The position numbers and the translations under genes are program-made. A stretch of DNA of 64,000 nt from Ciborinia camelliae (lineage: Eukaryota; Ascomycota; Leotiomycetes; Helotiales; Sclerotiniaceae), in contig JANPYM010000003.1 in NCBI GenBank assembly GCA_025890175.1, positions 2,786,795 through 2,850,794 of the forward strand, given 5' to 3'. Positions 34,240 through 47,300 of this stretch are shown here, piece after piece (the first letter of the stretch is position 1; each line of letters starts with the position of its first letter). Under the pieces are notes generated by a model. The model was not told the DNA's origin. It was given only the letters and a program-made list of their open reading frames with translations, and searched no databases.

Positions 34240-34645
34240 TCTTGTTGTCCTAATCTTGCTCATCGTCCTAATCGTCCTCGACGTCCCTATCATTATCATT
34301 GACCCTATAATTCTCATTATCCTTATTGTGCTCGCTGTCCTTATTACCCTTATTGTCCTCACTATCATCATCATCATCGTCGTCGTCGTCGTCCTCGTTG
34401 TTCTTATAATTCTTATAATTCTTATAATTACTATTATCTTTATTATCTTTATTGTCCTTAGATATTGTCCTTATGATCCATATGATCCTTATAATCCTCG
34501 TTATCCCTTTTCTTCTAATTCTCCTAGTTGTTTCTATCCTTTTCATTGTCCTTATTATCCCATAGGTATCATCCCTATCCTCATCCTCGTTATCCCTCTT
34601 ATCCTTATCATTCATATTGTCGTCATCGTTCGACTTATTAAATGA
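34240..34645. repeat. Degenerate CCTTATTGTC-type low-complexity tract
   Basis: Pyrimidine-rich tri- and hexanucleotide words (ccttatt, cgtcgtcgt, ttcttataa). The same tract gives an Ile/Leu frame on + and an Asp/Asn/Lys frame on -, so neither is credible as a gene. Confidence 0.75.
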
Positions 34646-36394
34646 TTTACCCTCTTAAATAACCCCATCACTCCAACCAAAGCACCTTCCACCAACGGAG
34701 ACATGGTACCACGGTAAAAGAAATATCTGATGTTAAAGTAACCCGCCGTCGATGAAAATAAAAGTAAAACTTGGTTGATATAATCAATTCCAGTTGTATT
34801 ATTTTGTTTTCTATTTGAAGTTATTGATGGTAGATATAATATCTCTATGTTTGTGAAAGTATTCTTGATGATAAAAGATGAGATGAGATGAGATGATATA
34901 ACATATTGAGTATTCACGAAGGTTTTGCATGTAACTGCCGTCTGTCACTTCATTATGGGTTTGAGTCTTGAATATTCCTCATTACTTTGATTTTCACAAG
35001 GTAAACATGATCCTGTTGGTTATAAAAATCAAGCTAAGAATTGAATCTTTGATGTTTTGGTTGAAGATATAATATAATGTGTTTAAAATCTCCCGTCTTG
35101 CTCTCACTTTAAACTTTGAATCTTTTTCTCCATTTTATCTCTGTGCCTATACCTACTTACCACTTGCCAATCTGTGAAAATCATTTAGAAATGAAATTAA
35201 ATAGTATCTGTTTCGAGTCATTACTTAACACAAGGTTAGGCAATGATTTTGGCTGCTCACCTCACCTGGGCATTGCCTAATGGTATACTAAGTTGACGAA
35301 TCAACCAGCTCATTGATTAATAGACTTAGTACACTGTACAAAAGTGAGGGTATTCGCGATTGAGTCAGGGAACTTTCTGGGGTGGTTGACAATGAGCTTG
35401 TATATCCACACATTAATCAGTTCATCACCAACTGCAAGGGGGTATAGGCTATAACCTCATCATCACTGCCATTTTCAAGTTTACTATACAATACATCACC
35501 GTCGCCATTTTTATAAAATATTTCTTATACAGATGATCATTTACCGTGGTTTGCTAGTTTAGGCAGGAAAGAAAAACGACAATGAGATAGGTACTAATTG
35601 TATAGTAAAATTGAAAATGGTAGCTACGATCAAATTTGAAGTCCAAATACCTGCCTGACTCGTTCACCAGCAAATACCTAAACTATTCTTTGGGTCATTT
35701 GCGTATACCTATAAACTTACCCATCACATAGTGAAGAAAACGCACATTCTTTGGTGCTTTACTCGATCATCCAACCCTCATATCAACCAATCAAATGGTT
35801 TCAACATACTTTGGGTTTCTGTATTCTATAGAGATACAAGATCAGATGCCTCGCACCTTCCTGCTTTATACTTGATTGCTCAGGGCGGATTTATTTATCT
35901 ACAATACTTACACATATACATACATACGATTATCCACAGAAATAACATTGTTATTTCTTGGGGTCAAAATCGCAAGTGAGGTATGCAAAAACCCATAATA
36001 ACTCGAGCAAAATGAGATTAACAATAACCATAACCATCCAGATCGCAACCACTCATTCCTCCTGTACAGAAATCTTTGTCAAAGATAGCCACTAAACTTT
36101 TAATTGACTACTAAACTTTTAATTGACTACTAAACTTATCACGAGGACGACTTGGGAATCTAATGAATAAAGAACTAAGGTTCGTATTGATGAAAATCTA
36201 GATTCTAATGCTAGAAGAAGGTGCACGATAGCTGAACCTTATATAGACCTAGGTAGCTGTACTGAACTGACGCTAGTGCCTAGCGCATAGTACTAAGCGA
36301 GTACAAGCAGAATGAAGAGCATTCACCACCAGGCACGTGATCGTAGGTCACGTGTTAGTCACGTGACCCGTACCCCTGTAACTTCGTCACAAAA
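34646..36394. other. No gene seen
   Basis: Unique sequence with two copies of actaaacttttaattgact near 36090-36130 and a cluster of three CACGTG boxes at 36334-36368. Frames at 34612-34917 and 35731-35979 have no support. Confidence 0.45.
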
Positions 36395-36580
36395 CTTTCT
36401 AATAACTATTAAACTTCCTAATAACCATTAAACTTCCTAATAACCATTAAAAACTTTCTAATAACCATTAAACTTCCTAATAACTATTAAACTTCCTAAT
36501 AACTATTAAACTTCCTAATAACCACTAAACTTCCTCCATTAAACTTCCTAATAGCCATTAAACTTCCTAATAGCCATAAC
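36395..36580 (+). repeat. ~19-bp minisatellite (CTAATAACCATTAAACTTC)
   Basis: About nine imperfect copies with small insertions (one extra aaaa, one deletion to ctccatt). Confidence 0.9.
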
Positions 36581-36654
36581 CATTTCAGATCGCAACAACT
36601 CACTCATCCTTTACGGGGACCTCTGCCAAAGACAGCCACTAAACCTCCCACCAG

Positions 36655-36730
36655 CCATAACCCACTTACCCGTAGGGTACAGGTGCGACGATGGTAGTCG
36701 TCAGCTTTACCACTGCGCCAACCTAAAAAG
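36655..36730 (-). other. tRNA-like sequence, possible SINE head or tRNA relic
   Basis: Read on the minus strand, ggttggcgcagtggtaaagc fits an RNA polymerase III A box (TGGCGCAGTGG), followed by gacga...tcgtc, an anticodon-stem-like pair with a 6-base loop. No proper T-arm (GGTTCGANTCC) or acceptor pairing follows, so it is not called as a tRNA. Confidence 0.3.
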
Positions 36731-37377
36731 GTACAATTCTAGATTGAAGTCTAGAAGCAAACATACTATATATAATGTGCCATGCTAGCTACGTAACAAC
36801 AGGTTATTTGCAAATAATTCATAAATAATTTATAATTCTATTATAATTCATTAAATTAGTATAAAAATTAGTACAAAGATTATTACAAAAATTAGTATAA
36901 AAATTAGTATAAAAGTTGCAAATAGCTTTAAAAAATAAGCGAAATCCATTACATTAAAAGATCCACAATTTACAATCAACCGAACCTACCCCCTTCCATC
37001 GAACTTACTCCTTTCTATCGAACCTATATTATTTGAGGTCGAAATAGAAAGTTTCTATGTTATTTGGGGTATCAAAGTTCAAAACCATGTTAGTTCAGGT
37101 ATTTGCCGTAAATTATATAACCAAATCGAAAGGAAAAAACTTTCGTTTCGAGGTTTCGAAATCCGAGCCGAAAAAAACTCAAAGCAGCCAACTTAAAAGA
37201 AAGATAGGAAAGCATTGGCTCTGAAATATGTGCGTGCTACGCACGCCCCCAATTTTAGAAAAGCGATGATGCCGATCTATAACTACTGCTAAAGGCCTAA
37301 TATATACAGATTGTGGAGGGTCACGTGACCCTGCATATGAAATTTTCCGCACACTAGGGGCGTGCTCTGCACGCACG

Positions 37378-37690
37378 TGTTTCAGAGCCTATTCTGTTTC
37401 ATTAGATTCTGAAGCTTTTAATACCTTAAAAGGGAAGGGGGCGCACGCGCGCCCCCTCCACCCCCCGACGCCAGAATAGGTAACAAAGAAGGTCATGTGC
37501 TGTTCATATGATACTAATAAAAGTGATTTCTAGTATTAAAGGTTTTCCGATTTGAGTTTAGGTTATGTCCTTTATATAATTTCTAGAGGAATAGAGTTCG
37601 GAAAGAATACGAAAAAAACGATACAGCATACAGAATCGAACACACCCAGTGGCCTCCGCAGAACATTTTCTTCGCCAAGGCTCTGAAACA
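37378..37690 (+). mobile_element. Terminal-inverted-repeat element family B, copy 2
   Basis: 313 bp with perfect 13-bp terminal inverted repeats TGTTTCAGAGCCT / AGGCTCTGAAACA apart from one base at the inner edge. It is collinear with 27126-27598 at both ends. No clear target duplication and no coding capacity. Confidence 0.6.
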
Positions 37691-38164
37691 TTAATCTCCA
37701 AAAGATGTCACATCCCACCCCATCACTTATTCTCTCCCAATATCTTTCATCCTTCATCATACAAAAAGTCCACCCTCCCATCACATCGTTGTTACCTTCA
37801 ATTGCCCCTATCTACCCTCGCTTCCACCTCCCTCCACCATTCCCAGTCTCATCAAACTCCTCAGCCCTCTCACCCTTCTCATCATTCCTCGCTTGATGTT
37901 TCTAGCCTTCTCAGCCTACCTCGCACACTTAGGACCAATCTCCTTGTAAAATGTTCCATTCTTTCTTATACTCGGGACACTTCCTAGTGAATCTCGCCTC
38001 GCTGGATTTACAGCGTTCAATGTTTTTCCAGGTGAAGCCGTCGGTTTGTGGTTGCTCGCACGTGTTTTTCTAGAACCATTCTGTACACATCTTTTTTTGT
38101 TGGGATGGGGGTGCGTTGTGAGGCTCTTTTGAGCCTGGCTAATCAGGCATACATTTGTATATAT

Positions 38165-38372
38165 ATTTAGCCAAGAGGCCTAGGCTGCGCAACGGGGCCC
38201 CGCGGGGCGGGTATTGGAGCTGGCGGGTTATTTGCAAATAATCCGCATGCGGGGCGGGTAATGCTGAAATCCCAATGGGTAACCCGCGGGGCGGCTAAAA
38301 GGCTTCGTGAGTAACCCGCGGGGCACATATCTTGCGAGGACCCGTATGGGGCGGGTATTTTTTGCGCAGTCT
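38165..38372 (-). repeat. GC-rich dispersed repeat, copy 2 (expanded)
   Basis: Several ~50-bp imperfect units rich in gcggggcgggtaa and taacccgcggggc. The part at 38292-38372 is the reverse complement of 28027-28107. Confidence 0.55.
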
Positions 38373-38505
38373 AGTTCGGTTGAAGGGGGTAGGTTCGGTT
38401 GAAGAGGGTAGGTTCGATGGAAAAGGTTTTTTTTAGATCCAAATAGCATATAAATTAGAACTAGAATAACACATTTTATTTTTTCTTGAACCCAAATAAT
38501 ATGTA

Positions 38506-38548
38506 TGTTGGATAAATCACGTGCCTACGGCACGCAAGCGCATGCAGC
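38506..38548 (-). mobile_element. Fragment of the small LTR-like element
   Basis: TGTTGGATAAATCACGTGCC and about 25 further bases are the reverse complement of the right end of 7695-7900, including a cgcatgc-type piece of its GC-rich middle. The other terminus was not found, so the copy is truncated or rearranged. Confidence 0.65.
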
Positions 38549-39779
38549 AGCACGACGCCCAAAATGGCCGTTTTTGGTGGAAAAGGGTGGCCGGAAACCA
38601 GGGGGGGGCGGAAAGTAGGGTAGGGGACTTTTAGACCTAAATTTATCATTCACAAACTTTACTACTATACAAATCTACTAAACGTTTTCTTTCAATATTA
38701 TTAATGTTAACCCTTATATGATACAAAAAAGGTCAACTTTATGATCTACCTACCAACCTTCACTCTTTCACAATAGGAGAGAGAGAATGAGTGATAGGGT
38801 GGGTGGTGTCATGTTTTGGGTATTAATGATGATAATAGGAGAGAACGAGGAAATGTCAATGTAAGATAATATCCTCCTTTATTCATCCAGAAAGAGAGAG
38901 AAAATGCAATACCCAAAAGCGAAGGATATATCACACCGTGACGCCCCAAACAAGAAGTGATGAAGTATCTCATACAAGTGTATGCACAATCACCGTTTCA
39001 CAAAAAGAGGGAGAAAGAAAACCAATCAAGTAATACTAAGTAGTATATCCATCCACAAGAAACACAAAGAAATTTATACTCTGGTTTCTGCTTGCTCTTC
39101 TTCACATCATAATTGTATCTCTTCCATCATTCCGGCTCCCAGAAAATCGAGGTGATTCTCCAAATACCACATTCCAGGTTTCAATCTAAAACAATCCACA
39201 AACTATGTACGTTTATTTCTTATTTTAGTCCCTGCCACGTGGAAATCAATCGAATGCAGTATGGAAAAGCCTCCCGAACCCCTCGGGTTCGACCCGAGCA
39301 AAATGGCAACCGGAACGATGGAGGGGATACCGATATACATTAATGAATTCGATGGGTTGCCACAGTACTACTGTAGGCTCTCTGACTAATGTTTTAGAAA
39401 GCCTCATCCTTTTGCTAAGAATAGCTCGCAACTAACAAACTTTGAGCTTCCACCGTATACAAGATTAAAGAAAACCTTTACCTCATCCTCATGGCATCTC
39501 ACCTATCACTACTTTCTAGAATCATGACGCAGTAACAACTGATTCCACCATAAGCAAAAGACCCAACCTCTTACTAGATACCTATCTATTTGGTAGCCGC
39601 CCAAGCTCATTTCGCGATGGAAAGCTGGGATGGAGTTTGAATTTCGGTTTGGACCAAAGTACATCGAGATAAGATGAAAACAAAAGGGTGTAGGCACTTC
39701 ACTCACTGACTTGACACGTAACGTGGTTGTAGCATTAGAACAACCTTCGAAACGCCATTTTGCATGAGATAATTCTGGT
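38549..39779. other. No gene seen
   Basis: Holds a gggggggg run near 38600 and purine-rich gagagaga words. A palindromic cgaacccctcgggttcgacc lies near 39277. No frame is supported. Confidence 0.45.
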
Positions 39780-40325
39780 AATGGACGCTTCGTTTTCGTT
39801 CAAAGGGTGCGTTATCAATCCACTTCAAATTCCGTCGTCACATATGACAGCAATAGTATGATTAACATGTCCACTATTATTGGCCACGACCCCTCTTATG
39901 TGAAAGCCATGAATGGATGGCTTGCAGCCGCAATCCGTTTGAGCATTCCCAGCAGAAGCCAAGCCAAGGTGGAATTGCGTAAGCATTTCCCGAAACCGTG
40001 TTGGCTCTATTACCGACGACCAGAAAGGCGGAATGTGTTGCATATTGTGGGAACTGAGAAGCCACGTGTGGGCCAGCGATGCAGAAGAAAGTCTCAAAGA
40101 TGACTTGGCGAAGACCCGAGTGTTTGTTACTGTGTGTCTCGTTTGGGAAAACCCCACAATGTCCCATCGTATCATGATGCAATTCGGGAAGCGGTGAGAC
40201 TTCCAGTCTTGGGACGGAGATGCAGTCGCGAGTATCATACAATGTTGTATACTGTACTGCATAAGCCGGGAGATGAGTCAGATGGAAGGTCGCCGATGCT
40301 CACCACGATTATTTTTGGAGTCTAG
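39780..40325 (+). pseudogene. Possible gene relic, unrecognised
   Basis: The + strand reads plausibly as protein in one frame from about 39807 (NMSTIIGHDPSYVKAM, then SQAKVELRKHFP) and in other frames afterwards (EESLKDDLAKTR; LYTVLHKPGDES), as if by frameshifts. Overlapping minus-strand frames (39825-40262) look less natural. A resemblance to the N-terminal half of fungal cytochrome P450s crossed my mind but no diagnostic motif (heme Cys, ExxR) is present. Confidence 0.25.
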
Positions 40326-40960
40326 ATGTTGTCAACAAGGGTGGGTAAATTTCCATCAATAGCGATACAACTTCAACTTTGCATAAATAAATATATTATT
40401 TTGCATGCTTTGATATCGGTCGAGAGCATTCTATGAGAAGGCATCCACGTGGCTTTGACAAACGGGGATTACGTCCCCGCATTGTCCGATAGGATGGCTA
40501 TCTCCGTTCCTTGTGGATTGTAAAAGAAAGGCGTAGGTGGGGGTACGAGAGATATCATTTCTGACACCTATTTCAACGCCTGAGTAGAATGCTTGAGGCA
40601 TTCTGCGATGAGACGGATTCCTGCAAGAGAAATCCGTGTCTGTTTGGTCGTATTGTATCCATGCATTGATCGGGCATGAATTGGTCGATAAAAAGTATTG
40701 GAAATGATGTACATTTAGGAAGTATCCTCGGGCCGTGTTACTCTTTCAGCTGGCAATTTCGGGGAAAGACTCTGATATGGTGTTGCCGGTGCATGGTTAC
40801 ACTAGACGCAGGGCTGAATTCGATGTGTTAACATCTCACCGATATCCCCCCCCTGGCTAAGCGCGGTGCGAGCCGATCATTGCGAACTGCTGACATGCCA
40901 AGCATGCACCAATTAGATGTGCTACGGGCTTCTATGCATAATGGGCGTATTCTAGATGTT

Positions 40961-41338
40961 TCACGGCGGCCAATCGTATATTTTTAAAGGGAAAACATTA
41001 GGCCGGCTGACTCTTCCAAGCTCCTCCAGCATGGAAGGGATCCTCTCGTTCCAGTCTGTCGGTATTGCATTATTGACCAACGACGAGACGACCTCGGGTT
41101 ACATGTGACGAAACGAGTGAGAAGCCTCTTTCCTAATTCCCTCTCCAAGATACGAGGAGTGGATGCGCCAAGGCGCCCCAGAGCGATGATATTGTCCAAC
41201 TAGGACATAGTCACATAGGTGAAGAAACTCGATGACTAGGGTGGGGATATTTTGTTGGAAGCTGACACGAAGCAATTCCAGATACCTGGTTCTGCCAATC
41301 AGATATATTGTATTAATGTCGGAAAGCCCCGGACCCAT
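40961..41338 (-). pseudogene. C-terminal gene relic with stops of RIP type
   Basis: One minus-strand frame runs from about 41338 to a terminal TGA at 40961-40963 with natural-looking sequence (GLSDINTIYLIGRTRYLELL; NIPTLVIEFLHLCDYV; then IPTDWNERIPSMLEELG). It is broken by a single TAA near 41099. Upstream the same frame has TGA and TAG stops within 80 bp. All three could arise from CAA, CGA and CAG/TGG by C-to-T or G-to-A change. The family is not recognised. This looks like a lightly RIP-damaged or decayed gene. Confidence 0.4.
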
Positions 41339-44300
41339 GGTAAAGGGTGGTCAGAAATTAGATCGCATTTCTAAAATTCTCTATCCAACTGTTGGCATCG
41401 GAGGTGAGGGATGAAGCAGCGGCCGGTGTATTTAGTGAGCTGTACATTTCGTCACTTCGGCCTGCGATTACTGTACAGTACATGAGATTGTGGATGTCCC
41501 TGAAAGATTCTTTCTGTGGATTATTTTGGGAGAAAATGCCACACCGTCAGTTATCAAGTTCTTTGAAATGCTTGCTGCATCGTGGTCTTTCGATTGTCTT
41601 GGAAAAATGACTTAGCAAGGCGGGAGGCTGCATATGTCGAAAAGGACAAGATACGAGACATGATACTTCTCCAGCCTTACAGTCAAGTGTCCGGTTCCAG
41701 TAATGCAAGTTGCCGTTTGAAACAATATTGCTGCCGGGGAATGATTCAAAAGAAAAGAGGAATGTGATCAACGCCTCTGATACAAAATTTTGCACTAGTT
41801 TTGGAGACATTTGATCGAGTAATTGGGATTGTCTTATACTCTCAAGTCTCCCCTATCAGCCAACTGTTATTCAACGGAGTACAGACCCAGCTCCATGGAT
41901 TTGTGTAATATATGTCTGTTTGATTTGAACCTACCTTTTGATTTCAAAATATCCGAAATAAGATACTTTGCACCATGATGTGATAGATTGGTGGTAAATT
42001 GTCATCGATTGTCTTCATCCAACTAAGACTGTGACGTTTGACAGAACAGAAGTTCAGTACTACGTTATAGATGATTAGGTGGCTTCTTTTCTCCCCTTCA
42101 TCTTTTCCAACATGTATACTACACTTCAAAGTCAGATCCTCCATGAACATGTTTCCGGTCTCAAAATAGATAGATAGTGCGAAGAACCCAACGCTTTTGG
42201 CGACAGAAAATCAAGTAGATTGACAAATAGATGATAAGCTGAGTTGGAAATGAACAAGGGTTCGATAACCCAATCAAGAACTCAATCTCATCGGGAATGA
42301 AAAGCTTGGAAAGATTTGAAGTACCATTCCGGTTGGTTTTTGATCCTTCGGCCGGTATTAGTTTATGTCCTCGGGCCATCGTCTATTTCCCACTAATATA
42401 CCGGATAGGGCGCTCGCTCATAAAAGTGGGTGAACCATGTGACTATTTCCCCTGTACCGCAGGATTCTCCACATTGATGGTTAGGTTACCGAACTGTCGG
42501 GTCGTCTTTTGAAAAGTGGAGTCAATAGATTCCACAAATTCCCACAATTCTTGAGAAGGAAAGTGGGAAGAGGTGATTTGATGATTCCAGGTTTGGTGGT
42601 TTGGTAGTTCAGGCTAATAAATGTAGTTTGGTGTGAATATGTATCCCACGACGGAGACGATCAAGAATAGGAATGAACAAACGATTCGAGGTTCACGGCG
42701 ACACAATGCGATGGTGATGTGATGTGATGTGAAGAATAGCAGGCCCGAGTATAAGATCGGAACATGGTATAATTGGAAATCTTTAAGGTAATTGAGCGGT
42801 GTGATATAACATCAAAATCTTACTTGTGATCCTTTCGTGAAGTTGACGTTTATTCTTTTTATTTTTCAAATCTTGCCATCAAAAATATGCCTTCTCCACG
42901 GGTTTCTCGCAGTTTTGCATGCGTTACAATTTACATGCATTAACGCATCGTATTCCGTGTTTCTTCACAGCATTTCAGCTTCTTAAAGCGTGGAAATGAG
43001 GCTTACACCGACAAGCTCTCGTAAATTTCATCCTGAGTATTTTCATCATGAATGAAACGTTCGCAGGGGGTTACCGCACAGCTGGAATTTGATAAATCCT
43101 TTGTGAAATGGCGGTAAGGAGAACGAAGCCATATACAGCATGTAGTTCAGAGATGACATGGTATCTTTTCCTGTAAGCGCTGACAACTTGTGTTGGTACT
43201 TGGAAGTAGCGCGCAACATGATGCAAAGGTGCAGAGGGTGAATGTGAATCTCAATCTGAATTTAATGTGAATATCATGCGAGTGCCGATGATAGATGCAA
43301 TGTATCATTATGTATGAGCAGCATCGACATGTATTGAATTTCATTTACAGGATCTCAACAATCACTCGCATCTTTCTACATTAATGCGTTTCATTCGGTT
43401 CAGGCACAAGTGGAGTGTGGTAAGCATGAAGCTAAAAATGGTAAATGTGAAGATTGAAAAGAGATGGATACTTACTAGCTAGGGATGTATGTACAGTATA
43501 CCCAAATGAACTATAGGATGTCAGATGTCAATCCTAGAAGAAAACAATACCTACTAGGTGGGTAGATACTATCATTGGTCTAAAAAAATATGGATGGAGG
43601 GAGGTTACAAACCCATTAAAACTTTACGATCCGATCAGTACAGTACCGGTACCTAGGTAGGTATCTATAAGCACTCCGCAACAAACTCCAAACTACCTAG
43701 TCCGTAGGTAAGAAGAAGTATTTCGAGGCGAATTTGGAAGTTGGAAGAGAGAGTGGGATGAACATCTGTTTCAAAGACATATCTATTACCTACTAGGTAT
43801 GTAAGGTAGGTAGGCTTAGGCTTCATTTGGAAAGTAGATAGATATCTTACGCGAGAACCCTTCATTTTTCGCCTGCAGCAGTATCAATCGAGGTTGAGAA
43901 AGTACCCAATTATGAATAATATAATGTAAGTAAGATACTTAGATATAAACAGAATAATAGGATTGATATGAAATAGATCGTCGTGATTCCCTAAGCCAAC
44001 TACCGGTATTTGTCTACGATACATACCTATCTCTAATACTAATATTCTAGATGTTAGGTATAACTGATATGGAGTGAGGTTGTCGTTGGATTATCGAAAA
44101 CCTTAAAAAATGTATATACAAGTACCTACGGAGTACTGGCATTAGTACCGGGATAAATTTCTCACGAAAAGGGATCATGCCTGAAAATGATTATAAAAAA
44201 GATAAAGAAATGGAATATCCAGCCCTGTCCTCCCACACTTTCCCTAGGTACAGAAGTCTCATATTATTCTCGATCCACTAAATCAATGAACCATAGCGAT

Positions 44301-47300
44301 GGGATCATTACGAAACATTCTAGAGGGTTCAACAACATCCAATCATACCCGTCTTACGTTCCAGGGCGGAAATGATATCGAATTGAATTGATCTTCCGGG
44401 AATGAGGATCTGGTGTGTGTGTATATGTATGTATATATGTATGTGTATATCTGTATTATATGTTATACAACATGTGCAACAACCTCAAATGAGAAAAGCT
44501 CAGGTGAGATATGAGGGGAAATGATTTGAGTTCTTCGGAAATTCAGATAAGTGATGAATTAATTACCTACTAGGTACCTAGGTACCTGGTTTGCCCAGTC
44601 TTTGGATACATGAATTGTACAGTTTTGAATCTGTTGGGCATACAAACTTTTGGTACAAACTGCAATGGGATGTCATCAATGTATGATATCATTTCTTGAT
44701 TCATATTAGTATGTATAACATTTTAGCTATTAGCTATGTTGGCTATATTGGCTATATTAGCTATATGAGATATATGAGATATTAGCTGCGAGGTTCTAGC
44801 TCCTTATTAATTACACCTGGGCAGCATCATGAATTCTTCGGTAAGGGTTTCACACATCATACAAAAAGTATTGTCTGTGCATACCCAGTATGCAACTTGC
44901 ATTTGATCATTATCACATCCACTCACGTGCCACTCTGAGTTCATCCCCCCTGAGCCCCTCTCATGCCCTTTCTCCATCTCCACTTCCGTTATGGTTTTTG
45001 TTTGTGAACCATCATCTACTCCATTTATTGACCCCATCTCGCTCGCAAGATATACTCCGAATCTACCTAGTCAACCGATCATTTCCAGGAGTAATGGGAA
45101 TACTTATCTAGGTAGGTATATTCGCACGGAGTAAGCAATTGGGGTGCAGCATTATAAACAGATATGTTAAGTACTGCCAGTGTACGTAGCAGATTCCCAA
45201 GACAGTACAATACTCCCGGGAGTGATCCTTTGGTCATGGGCATCCGAGTTGGAAAGTAGTTGGTTTCTTTTCATGAAGCATCAAAAAAGACCATACACGA
45301 CAAGCAAGACATGACAAGGTAGGGACCGGGGGAAAAGAGTAAGACATGGCTTGAACAAGTTGAACGGTAAGTTATGCCGCTAATTTCATCCCGGCTCCAT
45401 CCACTTGGATCCTTGTGGTACAATATTCCGACACACCAGCATGGGGCAAGGAGTAGGGACGAGGGAGGGATATGGAATAATAAGATAGCTTTAAAAGTCT
45501 GCCAGGGGTTCAAGTACGAGGGGAAATGATTGGAGAACAGATTCGAGATGACTGATTGGGAACGAACTCTAGATGAAAAAGTTGGATAAGTCACTACTAT
45601 GTACAGCACCCTCGGCCTAGGTCTGCAACGACGACCAGCAAGCAGCCAGCTGTTCTATACAACTAGGTCTAAATCCAAAGTCAATTATATTTCTGTTGGT
45701 GAACTCGAGATACATCCTGCATGTAATAGCCCACTTTCATCCATTCGGTACACCACTACATCTGTAGAGTTTGTATTGTACCTTGACAATCTAAGTATGG
45801 TAGGTATTTGCCAGCTACCTATTCTTCTCTGTGCCTCTCGTGCAAATGCAGCCGGGTGGCGTTAAGATTCTGTTTGGAAAAGGGAATATTCTTAAATTTT
45901 TCAATGATAGTAGTATCAAAAGTATCATACCGTATAATGGATACAATAATAGCCAAGAAAATTCTTGCATGGTGGTGGGTGAAGCGTTGTACACAATACA
46001 AGAAATACCAAAACCAACAATATGCCTACTTTTCAATATAACACCCAATCAAGTAACCAGTATTTCTTTTTTTGGGACCTCTTCCAACCCCACTGATGAT
46101 ATTTTCAACCTCCCTATAAGTACTGCCAGAGTGTAGCTAGAAATATGCATTACAATAAGACCACGTCGTCCATTGACTGCAGCTTCAATCTCCCCTTCTT
46201 CATCCCACACGATTGGTATCATACTTGGGTGCGATTTCCAAACGTCTAGCACTACCTAGTACTGCCATACATATAAACACCACCACCACCATCACGACCA
46301 CCATCATCATCATCGACCACATTTATTATCTTATATTTCTTCCTCTTTCTCTCCCTCTCCCTCTTCCTCTCCTTCCCAGCAATCTTCCCAAGAGCCACTA
46401 TATACGAAGAAAGCCGAGATCAATCTCTCCCTCTTCCTTAATTTGGCAATCGGTGGTGGGACAGTACATCGTTGTCGGTGTCACACAACGATCGTACGGA
46501 AATAAGTGCAATACAGTAGTAGTAACCTTGTAATTGCTGCACACTGCAAACTGCACACTGCGCAGTTCACAGTTCACGGTTCACAAATACTATCGCACAA
46601 AAGGGTTCTTTTTTTTGGCACTTGAGGATTCTGGGGATACATCATACCACCCAAAGAATCCCATTTTGGAATCCCACCTGGGCAGAAGTGGGGGGGAAAG
46701 CCAAAGTGCCGCGACCAAGAACAAATCAAGATCCATTTCTATACATATCAATTTCAATTATACATATACATATACATATACTACTACCTAGTATCTACCT
46801 ACCTACCTACCTACCTGCCTACCTTACCACCTTACCACCTTACCCATACAACCACGATTCACAGTCCACGGTTCACAGTCCACAGCCAATATAGCCAATA
46901 CCACCTACCTACGACCAAATCCCGACCCAGTAATTCTTTCCAAAACAGAACTTTCTGAAACTTCTTTTCGGAGCCTGGGATCATTTGATGCTTGATGGAT
47001 GATTGATCATTGCTCATTCATCACCCGTTTCATCATTTCATCAATCCAAAATATGGATTAGGGTTAACCTTATTAATATTCTTCCTTATTACCAAGACCG
47101 TTGATTGGATATTTCGAAAAATTTGGGAACGTTGACGGGTCGATCATTTCTGATCATTTCTTCAAGGTCAAGGGCAAGGTCAAGGTCCAAGGCCAGGCCC
47201 ATGCTTGCAAACTTCAGGGCTGTTCTTTCTCCTCTGAACCGCGAAGTGCTCTGTGCAGCGGTGTTCATTTCCTCGATCTTTCTCTCTCTGTCTGTGTGTG

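Larger units (their letters stand above)
36977..38430. repeat. Nested repeat cluster bounded by inverted CGAACCTACCCCCTTC words
   Basis: ccgaacctacccccttccat near 36980-37000 recurs inverted at about 38376-38420 (gaagggggtaggttcgg). Between them lie family B (37378-37690), a related GGCTCTGAAAT terminus at 37209, the palindrome gggtcacgtgaccc near 37319, and the GC-rich repeat block at 38165-38372. The 37649-37987 frame overlaps these repeats and is not counted as a gene. Confidence 0.5.

Noticed and set aside
34256..34645. Overlapping Ile/Leu (+) and Asp/Asn/Lys (-) frames
   Set aside because: Both come from the same low-complexity tract; neither has unique sequence or a promoter.
32005..36580. 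Minisatellites considered as CRISPR-like arrays
   Set aside because: Units are contiguous 19-bp tandem repeats without unique spacers, and the genome is eukaryotic.
37649..37987. 112-codon frame rich in Ser/His/Pro
   Set aside because: Begins inside the family B repeat and has no domain, leader or intron support.
39825..40262. 145-codon minus-strand frame
   Set aside because: Composition is less natural than the opposite strand and no domain is seen; probably a shadow of the relic on +.
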